NCBI GenBank assembly: GCA_039621445.1
Contig: CP154954.1
Location: 39,880,399-39,944,398 of the forward strand
Length of the DNA stretch: 64,000 bases
Direction of reading: 5' to 3'
From: Euglena gracilis
Taxonomy: Eukaryota; Euglenida; Euglenophyceae; Euglenales
Every line of letters begins with the position of its first letter. The stretch's first letter is position 1. The position numbers and the translations under genes were made by a program. Below are positions 1 to 9,360 of the stretch, in pieces. A model generated the notes under the pieces. It was given only the letters and a program-made list of their open reading frames with translations. It did not search any database and was not told the DNA's origin.

Positions 1-130
1 CCCCCCCCCCTGCCTAACCTCCATGCCCCGATTAACAGCTGAAAATTGTCAAAGTTTTGCAAAAAATTCAGGGGTTTGGCAGGTGTAACCCCCCCGAATG
101 GCAAAATTTTGACCAACATGGCCAGGTGGT
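1..130. repeat. Partial copy of the dispersed family C repeat
   Basis: This piece has the hallmarks of the repeats at 55.9-59.8 kb: a GCCCCGATTAA-like edge, an AAAATTGTCAAA..TTTTGCAAAA block, a short loop, then CCCCCCGAATGGCAAAATTTTGAC in approximate inverted order. It is cut by the window edge. Family C is also related to the 208-bp satellite unit (see 9361-26493). No coding potential is visible. Confidence 0.5.
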
Positions 131-1540
131 GCATAATGGCCATGTGCGCACCTGACCTTCCTTTTATAACCCTAAAAATTCCGACTTAGAAAAACTTCAC
201 TGGCGGCCCCTTGCCGAACAAGTACCGATCGGGGCATGGCGTGGATGGGGGGCTGCAGCAGCTGCTGGCTGTCGGTGATCAACCTCACAATGCAGTTGTG
301 TCTGCTCCATTGGAACTGCTAGTCTTTTCCTCACATAATAAGGCTGTTCCATTGCACTTTGTGCGATAGTAATCCCACTAGGATAAGAACAGAAATAGCA
401 GCGGGGTTGGCATTTGTGCCCTTATTGCAGGGGCAGTTGGTGTTGGCTCTCACCGGTTCATTTGGGCCGGGAGGGGTTGTAACCCCAAAGGTACCCCCCT
501 TGGAGATCCCAGTGACACCCTCTTTAATCCCTAGCATCCTTAGAAATGATGGCCCAGTTTCGGCGCAGGGGGGGGGCAGAATGGGAAAAAACTTCCGACG
601 CAGGTTGGCTCAAGGAGCCAAGGGGGTTTTGGGGTCGTGGGGGGGGGGGGCGCGGGGGGGGGGGTCGCGGGGGGGAAATGTGGTTTCGCGGCAGGAGTCA
701 TTGCGTTTTGGACTCGTGTGACATCATCCTGTCTTCTAATTTTAGATCCCAATTAGGAATTTGCGTGCCATTTGGGTCCGAAAATAGGTCCAATTAGGAA
801 TTTGGGACCAAATTTTCGAATTTTTGATTCCTAATTGAGCGGCAAATTCCTAATTAATGCGAATTTTTAGTACTTTTTGGAAGCCCGAATTGGGCTCAGG
901 GTGGGGTCGGGGGGGGTCGCGGGGGGGGGTCGCGGGGGGGGGGGGTTGCGGGGGAAACACCCCCCAAGAAATGATCGAACCACTGGAAACTGGCCTGGGG
1001 CAGGGGTTTCCGCATCACGGCAGCAGGGCCGCATAATAGTTGGCAATCTGTTTTTGGGGGGGGGCTTTGTTTTTGTTGTTTTTTTTAAAATTCTAACAAT
1101 GTTTTTTTTTAAGAAAAAAACAAAAAAAACGCCAACAAGGTTTTGCTCGGAAAATTTTTTGAATGCATATTTTCAATCATTTTTGGCAAGTTTTGGGGCA
1201 CTTCTGCCAAAAATTTCCTTAAACAAAAAATGAAAAAAGTCCTAAAGTTGCATTTTTTTGCATTGTTTGGATGTTTTTGACCATTTTTTTTGGCAATTTT
1301 GAACTTAGTAGGATTCGCAGTATGGTTTGGGTGTTTCATGACGAGTTTTTTTCAATGAAATTTTCCTTTTGTTTTTTTAATGTTTTTTTTGGCGTTTTTT
1401 TCAAAAAAAACACGTTGTTTTGTTTTTTTTTAAAAAAAACAAAACAAAAAAAGCCAAGTATGCAGGGCCGATGCATGTTTTTCCTTTAGCCTTCTGTCGG
1501 AAATTTTGGGTTGGAAATCCCTGCTCAGAATATTTTCTTT
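131..1540. other. Non-coding, homopolymer-rich DNA
   Basis: There are G-runs at about 566-675 and 900-955, each interrupted by CGCGG. From 1060 to 1480 the DNA is T/A-rich with mirrored A and T runs (for example 1079-1130 and 1400-1455). AATTAGGAATTT-like words recur at 735-865. No frame with coding-like codon use was seen. Confidence 0.6.
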
Positions 1541-1560
1541 GATGATTTGCCCAATCTCAG

Positions 1561-1876
1561 ATGGCAAATCTGACGATTGGAGTTTCAGGGAACAGGGAGT
1601 TGGGAACCGAAACCAGTTTGGCTGAACTCAAAACCCCCACAAATGGGGTCAGAGCAAAAGTGGAGCAGGCAGAGGAAAACCACGCCAGCTCTACTTCCAC
1701 TCGACGACCCCGAACTCCAGTTTCATCACCAGGCAGTGATGAAGTTCAGCAAAAACGGCAACCGTTTCGCAACCATTCTAGATGTATCCCCCACAAAATT
1801 TACAGCTCGTAAAAAGGTGTCTGTGCCACTTGTCGGCGGGTTCGGTTCGCCCCACCACCGTTGTGACACAAATTGA
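1561..1876 (+). CDS. Weak exon-like open stretch
   Basis: The frame starting at 1577 is open for 99 codons, and its middle (about 1730-1810) has a balanced, protein-like composition, including KFSKNGNRFAT, which resembles the start of a WD-repeat blade. There is no second blade, no clear splice signal and no supporting neighbour. The preceding TGATGATTTGCCCAATC word recurs at 2494. It could equally be chance. Confidence 0.15.
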
Positions 1877-2097
1877 CCTTGGTGGGAAGCACAGCTTCAC
1901 CCAGACCGTGCCCCGGGCCCAGGGAAGCGTCTCTTTTGGCCCTCGCCATAAGGAGAAACTACTCATGACTCCCTGTGCGCTCACAGGTCAGCGGTAGCTA
2001 TACTGATGGTTTTACAAAGAGGTGTTCGGTGACTGGGTGAAATTTTTGACCTTCCTTTTTCACCGTTTGTTGCGCGATCATCGCAATTCCGAAATCG

Positions 2098-2331
2098 ATG
2101 AAGTTCAACGCAACAACAATTGTGCATTTGTTGTGCACACTGCTGGTGTGTTTTGTTTTGTGGTTGGTTGGGCCTCAACCATCATCAGCCTCAACCAATG
2201 CCAATTGTTTTTGCAAAAGCGACAAAAATTGCCAGGGAAAAACAATTCAAAAAGAAATGAAACAGCATCAATGTGCCTCTAATTCAGTTCGGGTTGAGAC
2301 AAGTCACAACAAAAAGGAAAGTGAAGAGTGA
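2098..2331 (+). CDS. Possible small secreted Cys-containing protein
   Basis: A 77-codon open frame from ATG to TGA. The first 30 residues look like a signal peptide: a short polar N-terminus (MKFNATT), a hydrophobic core of about 16 residues (IVHLLCTLLVCFVLWL), and a small-residue region ending SSA as a plausible cleavage site. The remaining 46 residues are polar and contain CFCKSDKNC and a later Cys, which is typical of small secreted proteins but matches no family I recognise. Codon use is AT-richer than in the exon islands elsewhere in the window, so it may be fortuitous. Confidence 0.25.
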   Translation: MKFNATTIVHLLCTLLVCFVLWLVGPQPSSASTNANCFCKSDKNCQGKTIQKEMKQHQCASNSVRVETSHNKKESEE

Positions 2332-3600
2332 CATTTTTTGTGGAATTTTTTCCCGTGTTTTTTTTGGATTGTTTTGCTGGTTTGCTTTATTGGGTTTTTG
2401 TCAACTTTTAAAAATGCAAAAAAACAAAAGCTTCTTAGTGGTCTTATGCAGGCTCAGAAATGTTTTCTGCTTTAGTCCGCTCTAATTTTTCTTTGATGAT
2501 TTGCCCAATCCAGATGCAGCTCTGACGAACGCAGGTGGTTGTCATAAAAAAAACTCAGTGGAGTGCAGTGCAGTGTTGGCCTCATTGCCCAACTCCTGTG
2601 TTGTGATTTGAAGGCAACTCATCCAGCACTCCAACCCAGAACTGCGTCAATGCCAACCACTGGCTCCTCCATGCTGCTGCATTTTGCTGCTTGTCACGAG
2701 TCCCATGTGCACCTCATCAATGAAGCAGGTGAAATGCTTGGGTGCCAAAAGATGCAAGTGCCAAACGTTGCAACTGTCAGCTGTCACTTGACAGCTCAAA
2801 CAAAGACGGTTCTTCTTCACTGCTCGACCGCCACCCCCCCAAACAACAACACTTTGGTTCTTGAAGGAATGGGTTTGGGTCAGGGTCAGGGTCAGGGTGG
2901 AGGTGAGGGTCAGGTTCAGGGCAGCTGGCGGTTGAGTGGTGAACAAGTGCCACCAAGACTTTTTCCCAGAAACCTGCAGTTCATGACATCGATTGCTCAG
3001 ACCAAGCATTCCACCGTCCGGACCCTGTGCAGTCATGTTTGAGCAATCAAACAGCTGACCCCTACCGATGCCTTTCAAATGGTGGTACTTGTTCGCCAAG
3101 GGACCTTCACCCAAAATTTTACAAGTCGGTTCCCCTGAGGCCTGAATCGTGGTTGTCTGACACATCTCATGGTTTGGGGTGGGCAAGAGTGTTTGCTGCC
3201 AGCACCTTCACAACGGGGGGTAATTCCCTTGTGGAGGCAAAATGTCGGGGGCTTTGACTTTCTTCATCCCTGCCAGTCGTCTGCTTTGGGATGGCAGGGC
3301 AATCCGAAACCCTGCCCCCAAGGTACCCCTCCTCTTATTGCCCCACCCCCCCGGTGAGGGAGGTCCCCAAAAAACCCCAACTGGACTGCCGTCGCCCCAT
3401 TGACCCCCCCCATTTGACCGATCGCCCCGCCCCCCTAATTGACTGTCTGGGGGGATTCCGTGCTGAAGCGCCGCCTAATTGACAGCACCCCCCCCCCCTA
3501 CTTGAACCCCCACCCACTAATTGACCAAAAGGGTGGTACAAAAAAGCCAGCCATTTTTAGCCATTTTGGTCTGTTTCGAAGCCTTTTTCATTCTTTCCTT
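2332..3600. other. Mostly non-coding, with a short GGTCAG repeat
   Basis: 2340-2560 is T-rich. 2563-3042 is open on the plus strand but has no recognisable domain. A hexamer repeat built on GGTCAG, degenerating to GGTGAG and GGTTCAG, lies at about 2873-2920 inside it. 3335-3535 is C-rich with several ATTGAC words spaced 20-40 bp apart. Confidence 0.4.
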
Positions 3601-3611
3601 CTCTGTCACAG

Positions 3612-3670
3612 CTCCAGCACCGCCCTCCCGCCCCCGATCACCTGGTGATCGCCGGCGCCCCTCCCCTTCC
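3612..3670 (+). CDS. Exon-like cassette, 5' half (HLVIAG motif)
   Basis: After a CTGTCACAG acceptor-like site the frame reads DHLVIAGAPPLP with mostly G/C third positions. The same HLVIAG peptide begins nearly every cassette of the 3.9-8.3 kb array. The matching 3' half (LPALPTPAH) lies at about 3895-3934, so this copy is split by about 230 bp of unrelated DNA. It may be the ancestral edge of the array. Function unknown. Confidence 0.3.
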
Positions 3671-3934
3671 TCACCCACACAATCGCTCCTGACCAAAATG
3701 GCATCCTTGGTGAGAAAAGTCGGACAGAAACTCATTAAAAGGGGGGTTAAACCTCACAAATTGTGATGGGAAACGCAAACTGCAAAGACCTTCACAGGGA
3801 AAATATCCATGATGTGAGCAGGGCGATTTGGGCACACTTTTGGTGATAAACTTGGAGTATTTCCACACACTTGGAGCGATTCCGTGCTGGCATTTCCTCC
3901 CCGCCCCTCTCCCTGCCCTCCCCACGCCGGCGCA

Positions 3935-4371
3935 CAGGGTTGCATGGGAAGTTGCGCAGACATGAGGAAGGTGGCAGGGGAGGGTCACCCCCCCCCTGGG
4001 GGGGTGAGGTGGCAGAGTCCCCCAGTGTCAGAAGGGGGGTCCTCCCACACCCACCTCCTCTGCGGGGGCAAAAAAAAATCTTCCGGCGCTCTCTTGAGAG
4101 TCAGCATAATTTTTGGCAAATGGCACAAATGGCTGTAGCTCGGGACAGGCAGGGAGTTGCGGGGGAATCGATTTGGTTTTCCTGACATTTCCTCTGATTC
4201 CCTGCCATTTCTCAGAATTTCCCAGAGAAATTGATTTCTCTGGTACTGGGAAAAGTGGCCAAAATTTTCGGCAACCGAAAACTGGGAGGCGGAGGCCAGG
4301 TCCTCCCACCCCCCCCTCCAGTTTTGGAAGGGCGCTCCCCCCCACTCCTCCGAGATTCCCATACGACTGTG
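3935..4371 (+). mobile_element. Family A inverted-repeat element, array copy 1
   Basis: It starts CAGGGTTGCATGGGAAG and ends with GATTCCCATACGACTGTG, an imperfect inverted repeat. Flanks are CCGGCGCA and CCGCCGAA. Inside are G/C runs, CCGGCGC, and the family blocks GGGACAGGCAGGGAGTTGCGGGG and TTTTGGAAGGGCGCTCC (given as landmarks). An in-frame TGA follows the left end, so this copy does not fit the splice model that fits copies 2, 4, 6 and 8. Confidence 0.7.
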
Positions 4372-4442
4372 CCGCCGAATCACCTCGTGATCGCCGGCCC
4401 CGCCGCCCTCCCCCTTCGCCTCGCCCTCCCCACGCCGGCGCA

Positions 4443-4867
4443 CAGGGTTGCATGGGAAGTTCCGCATACAGAGGTTGGTGGTAGCACACCCCCCCCCCCC
4501 ACCAAGGGGGGCAAGGTGGCGGAAAGGGGGGAGGCAAACAAAAATCTTCCGGCGCTCACGACGGGTGTGCATTTTGGGACCCTCTTGAGGGTCAGCATGA
4601 AATTTTGGCAAATGGCCGAAAAATGGCCGTAGCTCGGGACAGGCAGGGAGTTGCGGGGAAATCAAAATACTGTTGGATTGACATTTCCTGACATTTCCTC
4701 TGATTCCCTGCCATTTCTCAGAATTTCCCAGAGAAATTGATCTTTTTTAACCTGAAAAACGGCCAAAGATTTCGGTGACCGAAAACTGGGCAGGGTCCTC
4801 CCCCCCCCAGTTTTGGAAAGGTGCTCCCCCCCCCCACTCCCTCGTCCGAGGTTCCCATACGGCCCTG
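4443..4867 (+). mobile_element. Family A element, array copy 2 (predicted intron 4478-4850)
   Basis: The element has CAGGGTTGCATGGGAAG at its left end and CCCATACGGCCCTG at its right. The incoming frame reads HRVAWEVPHTEV and reaches a GTGGTAGC donor in phase 1. Across 373 bp, a CCGAG acceptor restores the frame as SHTALLPHHVVVAG. Both transposon ends would then stay in the mRNA as coding sequence. The central hairpin is CCGGCGCTCACGACGGG, which is imperfect. Confidence 0.65.
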
Positions 4868-4956
4868 CTGCCGCATCACGTGGTGGTCGCCGGCCCCGCT
4901 GCCCTCCCCCTTCGACGCTCCCTCCCCCTTCGACGCTCCCTCCCCACGCCGGCACA

Positions 4957-5378
4957 CAGGGTTGCATGGGAAGTTCCGCAGACAGAGGACCCCCCCCTGG
5001 AGGCAAGGTGGCGGAAAGGCGGGGGGGGCAAAAAAAATCTTCCGGCGCTTCATGCCGGGGGTGCATTTTGGGACCCTCTTGAGGGTCAGCATGAAATTTT
5101 TGGCAAATGGCCACAAATGGCCGTAGCTCGGGACAGGTGGGGAGTTGCGGGGAAATCAAAATACTGTTAGATTGGGCATTTTCAGGGCTTCAATTTGGTT
5201 CTCCTGACATTTCCTCTGATTCCCTGCCATTTTTGAGAGACACCAAAAAAAACTGATTTTTTATTTAACCCGGACGATGGCCAAAATTTTCGGCGAACGA
5301 AAACTGGGTCCTCCAACACCCCCCCCAGTTTTGGAAGGGCGCTCCCCCCCACTCCTCCGAGATTCCCATACGACCGTG
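4957..5378 (+). mobile_element. Family A element, array copy 3 (second subtype)
   Basis: The ends are CAGGGTTGCATGGG and CCCATACGACCGTG. The left arm reads CAGACAGAGGACC and lacks the GTGGTAG donor of the other subtype. The nearest GT after an AAG is about 45 bp further in. The centre differs by carrying the GATTGGGCATTTTCAGGGC block. Flanking words are CCGGCACA and CCGCCGAA. Confidence 0.65.
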
Positions 5379-5473
5379 CCGCCGAATCACCTGGTGATCG
5401 CCGGCCCCCTTCGCCTCGCCCTCCCCCTTCGCCTCGCCCTCCCCCTTCGACGCTCCCTCCCCACGCCGGCGCA

Positions 5474-5892
5474 CAGGGTTGCATGGGAAGTTCCGCATAC
5501 AGAGGTTGGTGGTAGCACACCCCCCCCCACCAAGGGGGGCAAGGTGGCGGAAAGGGGGGGGGCAAACAAAAATCTTCCGGCGCTTCACGCCGGGTGTGCA
5601 TTTTGGGACCCTCTTGAGGGTCAGCATGAATTTTTGGAAAATGGCCGAAAAATGGCCGTAGCTCGGGACAGGCAGGGAGTTGCGGGGAAATCAAAATACT
5701 GTTGGATTGACATTTCCTGACATTTCCTCTGATTCCCTGCCATTTCTGAGAGAAATTCCCAGAGCAACTGATTTTTTTTAACCTGAAAAACGGACAAAGA
5801 TTTCGGCGACCGAAAACTGGGCAGGGTCCCCCCCCCAGTTTTGGAAAGGTGCTCCCCCCCACTCCCTCGTCCGAGATTCCCATACGGCCCTG
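5474..5892 (+). mobile_element. Family A element, array copy 4
   Basis: Same subtype as copy 2: CATACAGAGGTTG then GTGGTAGC, and a terminal CCGAG just before ATTCCCATACGG. The hairpin is CCGGCGCTTCACGCCGG. Flanks are CCGGCGCA and CCACCGCA (6 of 8 matching). Confidence 0.65.
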
Positions 5893-5981
5893 CCACCGCA
5901 TCACGTGGTGGTCGCCGGCCCCGCTGCCCTCCCCCTTCGACGCTCCCTCCCCCTTCGACGCTCCCTCCCCATGCCGGCACA

Positions 5982-6227
5982 CAGGGTTGCATGGGAAGTT
6001 CCGTCCAAGTTGGATTGGGCATTTTCAGGGCTTCAATTTGGTTCTCCTGACATTTCCTCTGATTCCCTGCCATTTTTGAGAAACACCAAAAAAAAACTGA
6101 TTTTTTATTTAACCCGGACGATGGCCAGAATTTTCGGCGAACGAAAACTGGGTCCTCCAACCCCCCCCCCCAGTTTTGGAAGGGCGCTCCCCCCCACTCC
6201 CTCCTCCGAGATTCCCATACGACCGTG
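5982..6227 (+). mobile_element. Family A element, array copy 5, internally deleted
   Basis: Only 246 bp. After GGGAAGTTCCG it jumps to CAAGTTGGATTGGGC, so about 180 bp carrying the G/C arm and hairpin are missing. Both ends and the flanking words (CCGGCACA, CCGCCGAA) remain. Confidence 0.65.
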
Positions 6228-6334
6228 CCGCCGAATCACCTGGTGATCGCCGGCCCCGTCGCCCTCCCCCTTCGCCTCGCCCTCCCCTTTCGCCTCGCCC
6301 TCCCCCTTCGACGCTCCCTCCCCACGCCGGCGCA

Positions 6335-6750
6335 CAGGGTTGCATGGGAAGTTCCGCATACAGAGGTTGGTGGTAGCACCCCCCCCCACCAAGGAGGCAA
6401 GGTGGCGGAAAGGGGGGGGCAAACAAAAATCTTCCGGCGCTTCACGCCGGGTGTGCATTTTGGGACCCTCTTGAGGGTCAGCATAGAATTTTTGGCAAAT
6501 GGCCGAAAAATGGCCGTAGCTCGGGACAGGTGGGGAGTTGCGGGGAAATCAAAATACTGTTGGATTGACATTTCCTGACATTTCCTCTGATTCCCTGCCA
6601 TTTCTCAGAATTTCCCAGAGAAATTGATTTTTTTTAACCTGAAAAACGGCCAAAGATTTCGGCGACCGAAAACTGGGCAGGGTCCCCCCCCCCCAGTTTT
6701 GGAAAGGTGCTCCCCCCCACTCCCTCGTCCGAGATTCCCATACGGCCCTG
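6335..6750 (+). mobile_element. Family A element, array copy 6
   Basis: Subtype with the GTGGTAGC donor-like site after CATACAGAGGTTG, and CCGAG near the right end. The flanking words CCGGCGCA and CCGCCGCA match at 7 of 8 positions, the best-preserved duplication in the array. Confidence 0.7.
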
Positions 6751-6839
6751 CCGCCGCATCACCTGGTGATCGCCGGCCCCGCCACCCTCCCCCTTCGACG
6801 CTCCCTCCCCCTTCGACGCTCCCTCCCCATGCCGGCACA

Positions 6840-7665
6840 CAGGGTTGCATGGGAAGTTCCGCAGACAGAGGACCCCCCCCTGGAGGCAAGGTGGCGGAAA
6901 GGGGGGGGGCAAAAAAAATCTTCCGGCGCTTCACGCCGGGTGTGCATTTTGGGACCCTCTTGAGGGTCAGCATGAAATTTTTGGCAAATGGCCACAAATG
7001 GCCGTAGCTCGGGACAGGTGGGGAGTTGCGGGGAAATCAAAATACTGTTGGATTGGGCATTTTCAGGGCTTCAATTTGGTTCTCCTGACATTTCCTCTGA
7101 TTCCCTGCCATTTTTGAGAGACACCAAAAAAAACTGATTTTTTATTTAACCTGAACAATGGCCAAAATTTTCGGCGAACGAAAACTGGGTCCTCCCACAC
7201 CCCCCCCCCAGGGTTCGATATAAGGAGGGCGTACATGGTTTAGGTGGGGGGGGTGTCCCCCCCCACCCCCCCCCCTCCTGGCCCGCAGGGGGGGGTCCGG
7301 ACCACCCCCCCCCCCACCTGCAAGGGGGGTCCGGACCGACCCCGGGGGGCAAAAATTGACCCCCCCCAAAAGGGTCAATTTTTTCCTCCGGCGCTTCGCG
7401 CCGAAAATTTTTTGCATTTTTGGCACATTTTTGCCCAAAAAGTGCCCAAAATGGCACTTTTGGTCGTTTTGGGGGTCAAAAATTTTCGGCCACCCTGACC
7501 GCGCACCTGTTTAGGGGGGGGGGTTGTCCCCCCCACCCCCCCCCCTCCTGGCCCGCAGGGGGGGGACCGGACCCCCCCCACCTGTCCTTATATCGAACAC
7601 TCCCCCCCCCCAGTTTTGGAAGGGCGCTCCCCCCCTCCCTCCTCCGAGATTCCCATACGACCGTG
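6840..7665 (+). mobile_element. Family A element, array copy 7, with a nested family D insertion
   Basis: The element is about twice the normal length because a complete family D element (7209-7602) sits in its C-run, between AACTGGGTCCTCC and AGTTTTGGAAGGGCG, which are adjacent in the other copies. The left subtype is that of copies 3 and 5. Confidence 0.75.
7209..7602 (+). mobile_element. Family D inverted-repeat element nested in family A copy 7
   Basis: It starts CAGGGTTCGATATAAGGAGG and ends CCTTATATCGAACACTC, near-perfect inverted ends. Inside are G/C arms and a hairpin CCGGCGCTTCGCGCCG followed by AAAATTTTTTGC. The flanks are both poly-C, so an 8-bp duplication cannot be told from the host C-run. 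Other copies are at 30724, 35711 and 41508. Confidence 0.8.
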
Positions 7666-7760
7666 CCGCCGAATCACCTGGTGATCGCCGGCCCCCTTCG
7701 CCTCGCCCTCCCCCTTCGCCTCGCCCTCCCCCTTCGACGCTCCCTCCCCACGCCGGCGCA

Positions 7761-8185
7761 CAGGGTTGCATGGGAAGTTCCGCATACAGAGGTTGGTGGT
7801 AGCACACCCCCCCCCACCAAGGGGGGCAAGGTGGCGGAAGGGGGGGGGCAAACAAAAATCTTCCGGCGCTTCACGCCGGGTGTGCATTATTTTGGGACCC
7901 TCTTGAGGGTCAGCATGAATTTTTGGCAAATGGCCGAAAAATGGCCGTAGCTCGGGACAGGCAGGGAGTTGCGGGGAAATCAAAATACTGTTGGATTGAC
8001 ATTTCCTGACATTTCCTCTGATTCCCTGCCATTTCTGAGAGAAATTCCCAGAGCAACTGATTTTTTTTTAACCTGAAAAACGGACAAAGATTTCGGCGAC
8101 CGAAAACTGGGCAGGGTCCCCCCCCCCCCGGTTTTGGAAAGGTTGTCCCCCCCACTCCCTCGTCCGAGATTCCCATACGGCCCTG
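7761..8185 (+). mobile_element. Family A element, array copy 8
   Basis: Subtype with GTGGTAGC after CATACAGAGGTTG. A 3-bp insertion (TAT) lies in the TGCATTTTGGGACC block. It ends CCCATACGGCCCTG. Flanks are CCGGCGCA and CCACCGCA. The following spacer (8194-8256) leads directly into the unduplicated exon-like DNA at 8257. Confidence 0.65.
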
Positions 8186-8193
8186 CCACCGCA

Positions 8194-8604
8194 TCACGTG
8201 GTGGTCGCCGGCCCCGCTGCCCTCCCCCTTCGACGCTCCCTCCCCACGCCGGCGCACAGGGTCACCCTGGCCCTGCCGGCCTGCCAGCCCAAACTGCTGG
8301 CCATACCATTGCTTAACACCTGGACTACCCTACCTCCGAAGGGGGGGGGGGTGACTGACGCCGCTGGGGGGGGGTGACGAAAAGTGGCTGGCCTGGCGCC
8401 AAAGGCGCCGGATTTTTTTGATTTCTCCTATTCAGGGGTACAGTGACTGACTGGTTTTTTCAGAATGGAACGTGACCCCCCCCAGGGGGTCGCTAAGCAA
8501 TGGTGTGCTGCTGGCCCCAGCACCCATGCCGGCCTGCCGGCCCATCCTGCTGGCTCTCCCAGCACCCAGTCTGCCGGCCCTCCCACCCCTGCGGCCTGTT
8601 CAGG
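8194..8604 (+). CDS. Exon-like Leu/Pro/Ala-rich stretch interrupted by a family B element
   Basis: The last array cassette runs on in the same frame as TPAHRVTLALPACQPKLLA up to 8301. If the element at 8302-8507 and one duplication are removed, the frame continues PAPMPACRPILLALPAP and on to PLRPVQ at about 8603, where GGTTTGTT could be a donor. Third positions are almost all G or C. The composition is hydrophobic with regularly spaced prolines and two CxP-type cysteines. No family recognised. It could be part of the gene whose membrane exon is at 8830-9195. Confidence 0.4.
8302..8507 (+). mobile_element. Family B inverted-repeat element, single copy with perfect 8-bp duplication
   Basis: The ends are CATACCATTGCTTA and TAAGCAATGGTGTG. 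The perfect flanking duplication CTGCTGGC is at 8294-8301 and 8508-8515. Inside are a G-run, GTGACTGAC words, the hairpin CTGGCGCCAAAGGCGCCGG, and a C-run. An 8-bp duplication with CA..TG ends is the pattern known for hAT-type DNA transposons. No transposase is encoded. Confidence 0.85.
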
Positions 8605-8829
8605 GTTTGTTCCCCTGGTGCACCTGACGTGTTTTTCTTCAAAAATCATCATTTCGCCAAAATGGCCAAAATCTGTCCAACCTGGTGCCAGGTTTTTTTT
8701 GAAGGTTTGCCGAAGACGTATCCATTTTTGGGCATTTCTCGACCAACCAGAACTCCCAGGGCTGTGTGGGCACCCTAAAGCCAATGGGTAACAAATGACA
8801 GTTGAACCTTCCATATAATTTGCAAATGA

Positions 8830-9195
8830 ATGTTTTTTTTGGGCACTCACGTGCAATCAATGTCATGTGCAACGTCCCCATTTTTCACAACAACCAACCC
8901 TCGCCCCACCCCACCGCCGCCGCCACCAAACAACCAACTCTTCCTCTACAACTACACTCCATTAAACTACTGCTACAACTACACTCCACCGCCCTCCGCA
9001 GCAGCCCCCAGCAGCATCAGCGTCACCGCCACCCCAACATTCCGCCCCAAACCTCCGACGCCCCCGGCCTCAACATCAACGCCCACCCCCACGACCACCA
9101 CCAACACCCCCACAACCACCACAACTGCTAAGGCAACCGTCACCACCTGGGCTGTGGCCATCGTCGCCGTCATCCTCCTCTTCCTCGCCTTCCAG
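8830..9195 (+). CDS. Exon: Pro/Thr-rich ectodomain and transmembrane helix
   Basis: An open frame in which about 70 residues are dominated by Pro, Thr, Ser, Asn and Tyr (NNQLFLYNYTP, then PTTTTNTPTTTTTAKATVT). It is followed by a clear membrane helix, TWAVAIVAVILLFLAF. This looks like a mucin-like, probably O-glycosylated extracellular stalk anchored by one helix. It ends CAG then GTTTGT, a good donor in phase 0. The next exon-like island in the same phase begins at 26586, on the far side of the 17-kb satellite. An ATG at 8830 is available, but the first 15 codons are T-rich and the true start may lie upstream. If the donor is not used the frame stops at about 9303. Confidence 0.55.
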
Positions 9196-9360
9196 GTTTG
9201 TCTTGTTTGCATTCCTCGCATTGTGGTCAGTCTGTGCACCCCTCCAAAAGCCCCATTCAAAACCCCCATCATCAGTACCACGGCTAGTAAACAACCACAG
9301 TGAAAAAATTTTGGCAATTTTTGTTTGGTATGAAACGAGGTACGATTTTTTGGGGAATTA

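Larger units (their letters stand above)
3927..8265 (+). repeat. Tandem array of exon-like cassettes each interrupted by a family A element
   Basis: Eight family A elements alternate with short GC-rich spacers. Each element lies between near-copies of an 8-bp word, left CCGGCGCA or CCGGCACA and right CCGCCGCA, CCGCCGAA or a close variant. Between the right word and the next element the spacers are 4380-4442, 4876-4956, 5387-5473, 5901-5981, 6236-6334, 6759-6839, 7674-7760 and 8194-8256, that is 63, 81, 87, 81, 99, 81, 87 and 63 bp, all multiples of three. Length differences come from 18-bp sub-repeats (CCCTTCGACGCTCCCTCC and relatives). In one frame each spacer reads as a peptide beginning HLVIAGP or HVVVAGP and ending LPTPAH or LPMPAH. 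Elements of two subtypes alternate, so the amplified unit may have been a dimer. Confidence 0.75.

Noticed and set aside
1079-1455. Mirrored T-run/A-run pair as a terminator or small element
   Set aside because: The A and T runs are common homopolymers here. No defined ends, duplication or second copy was found.
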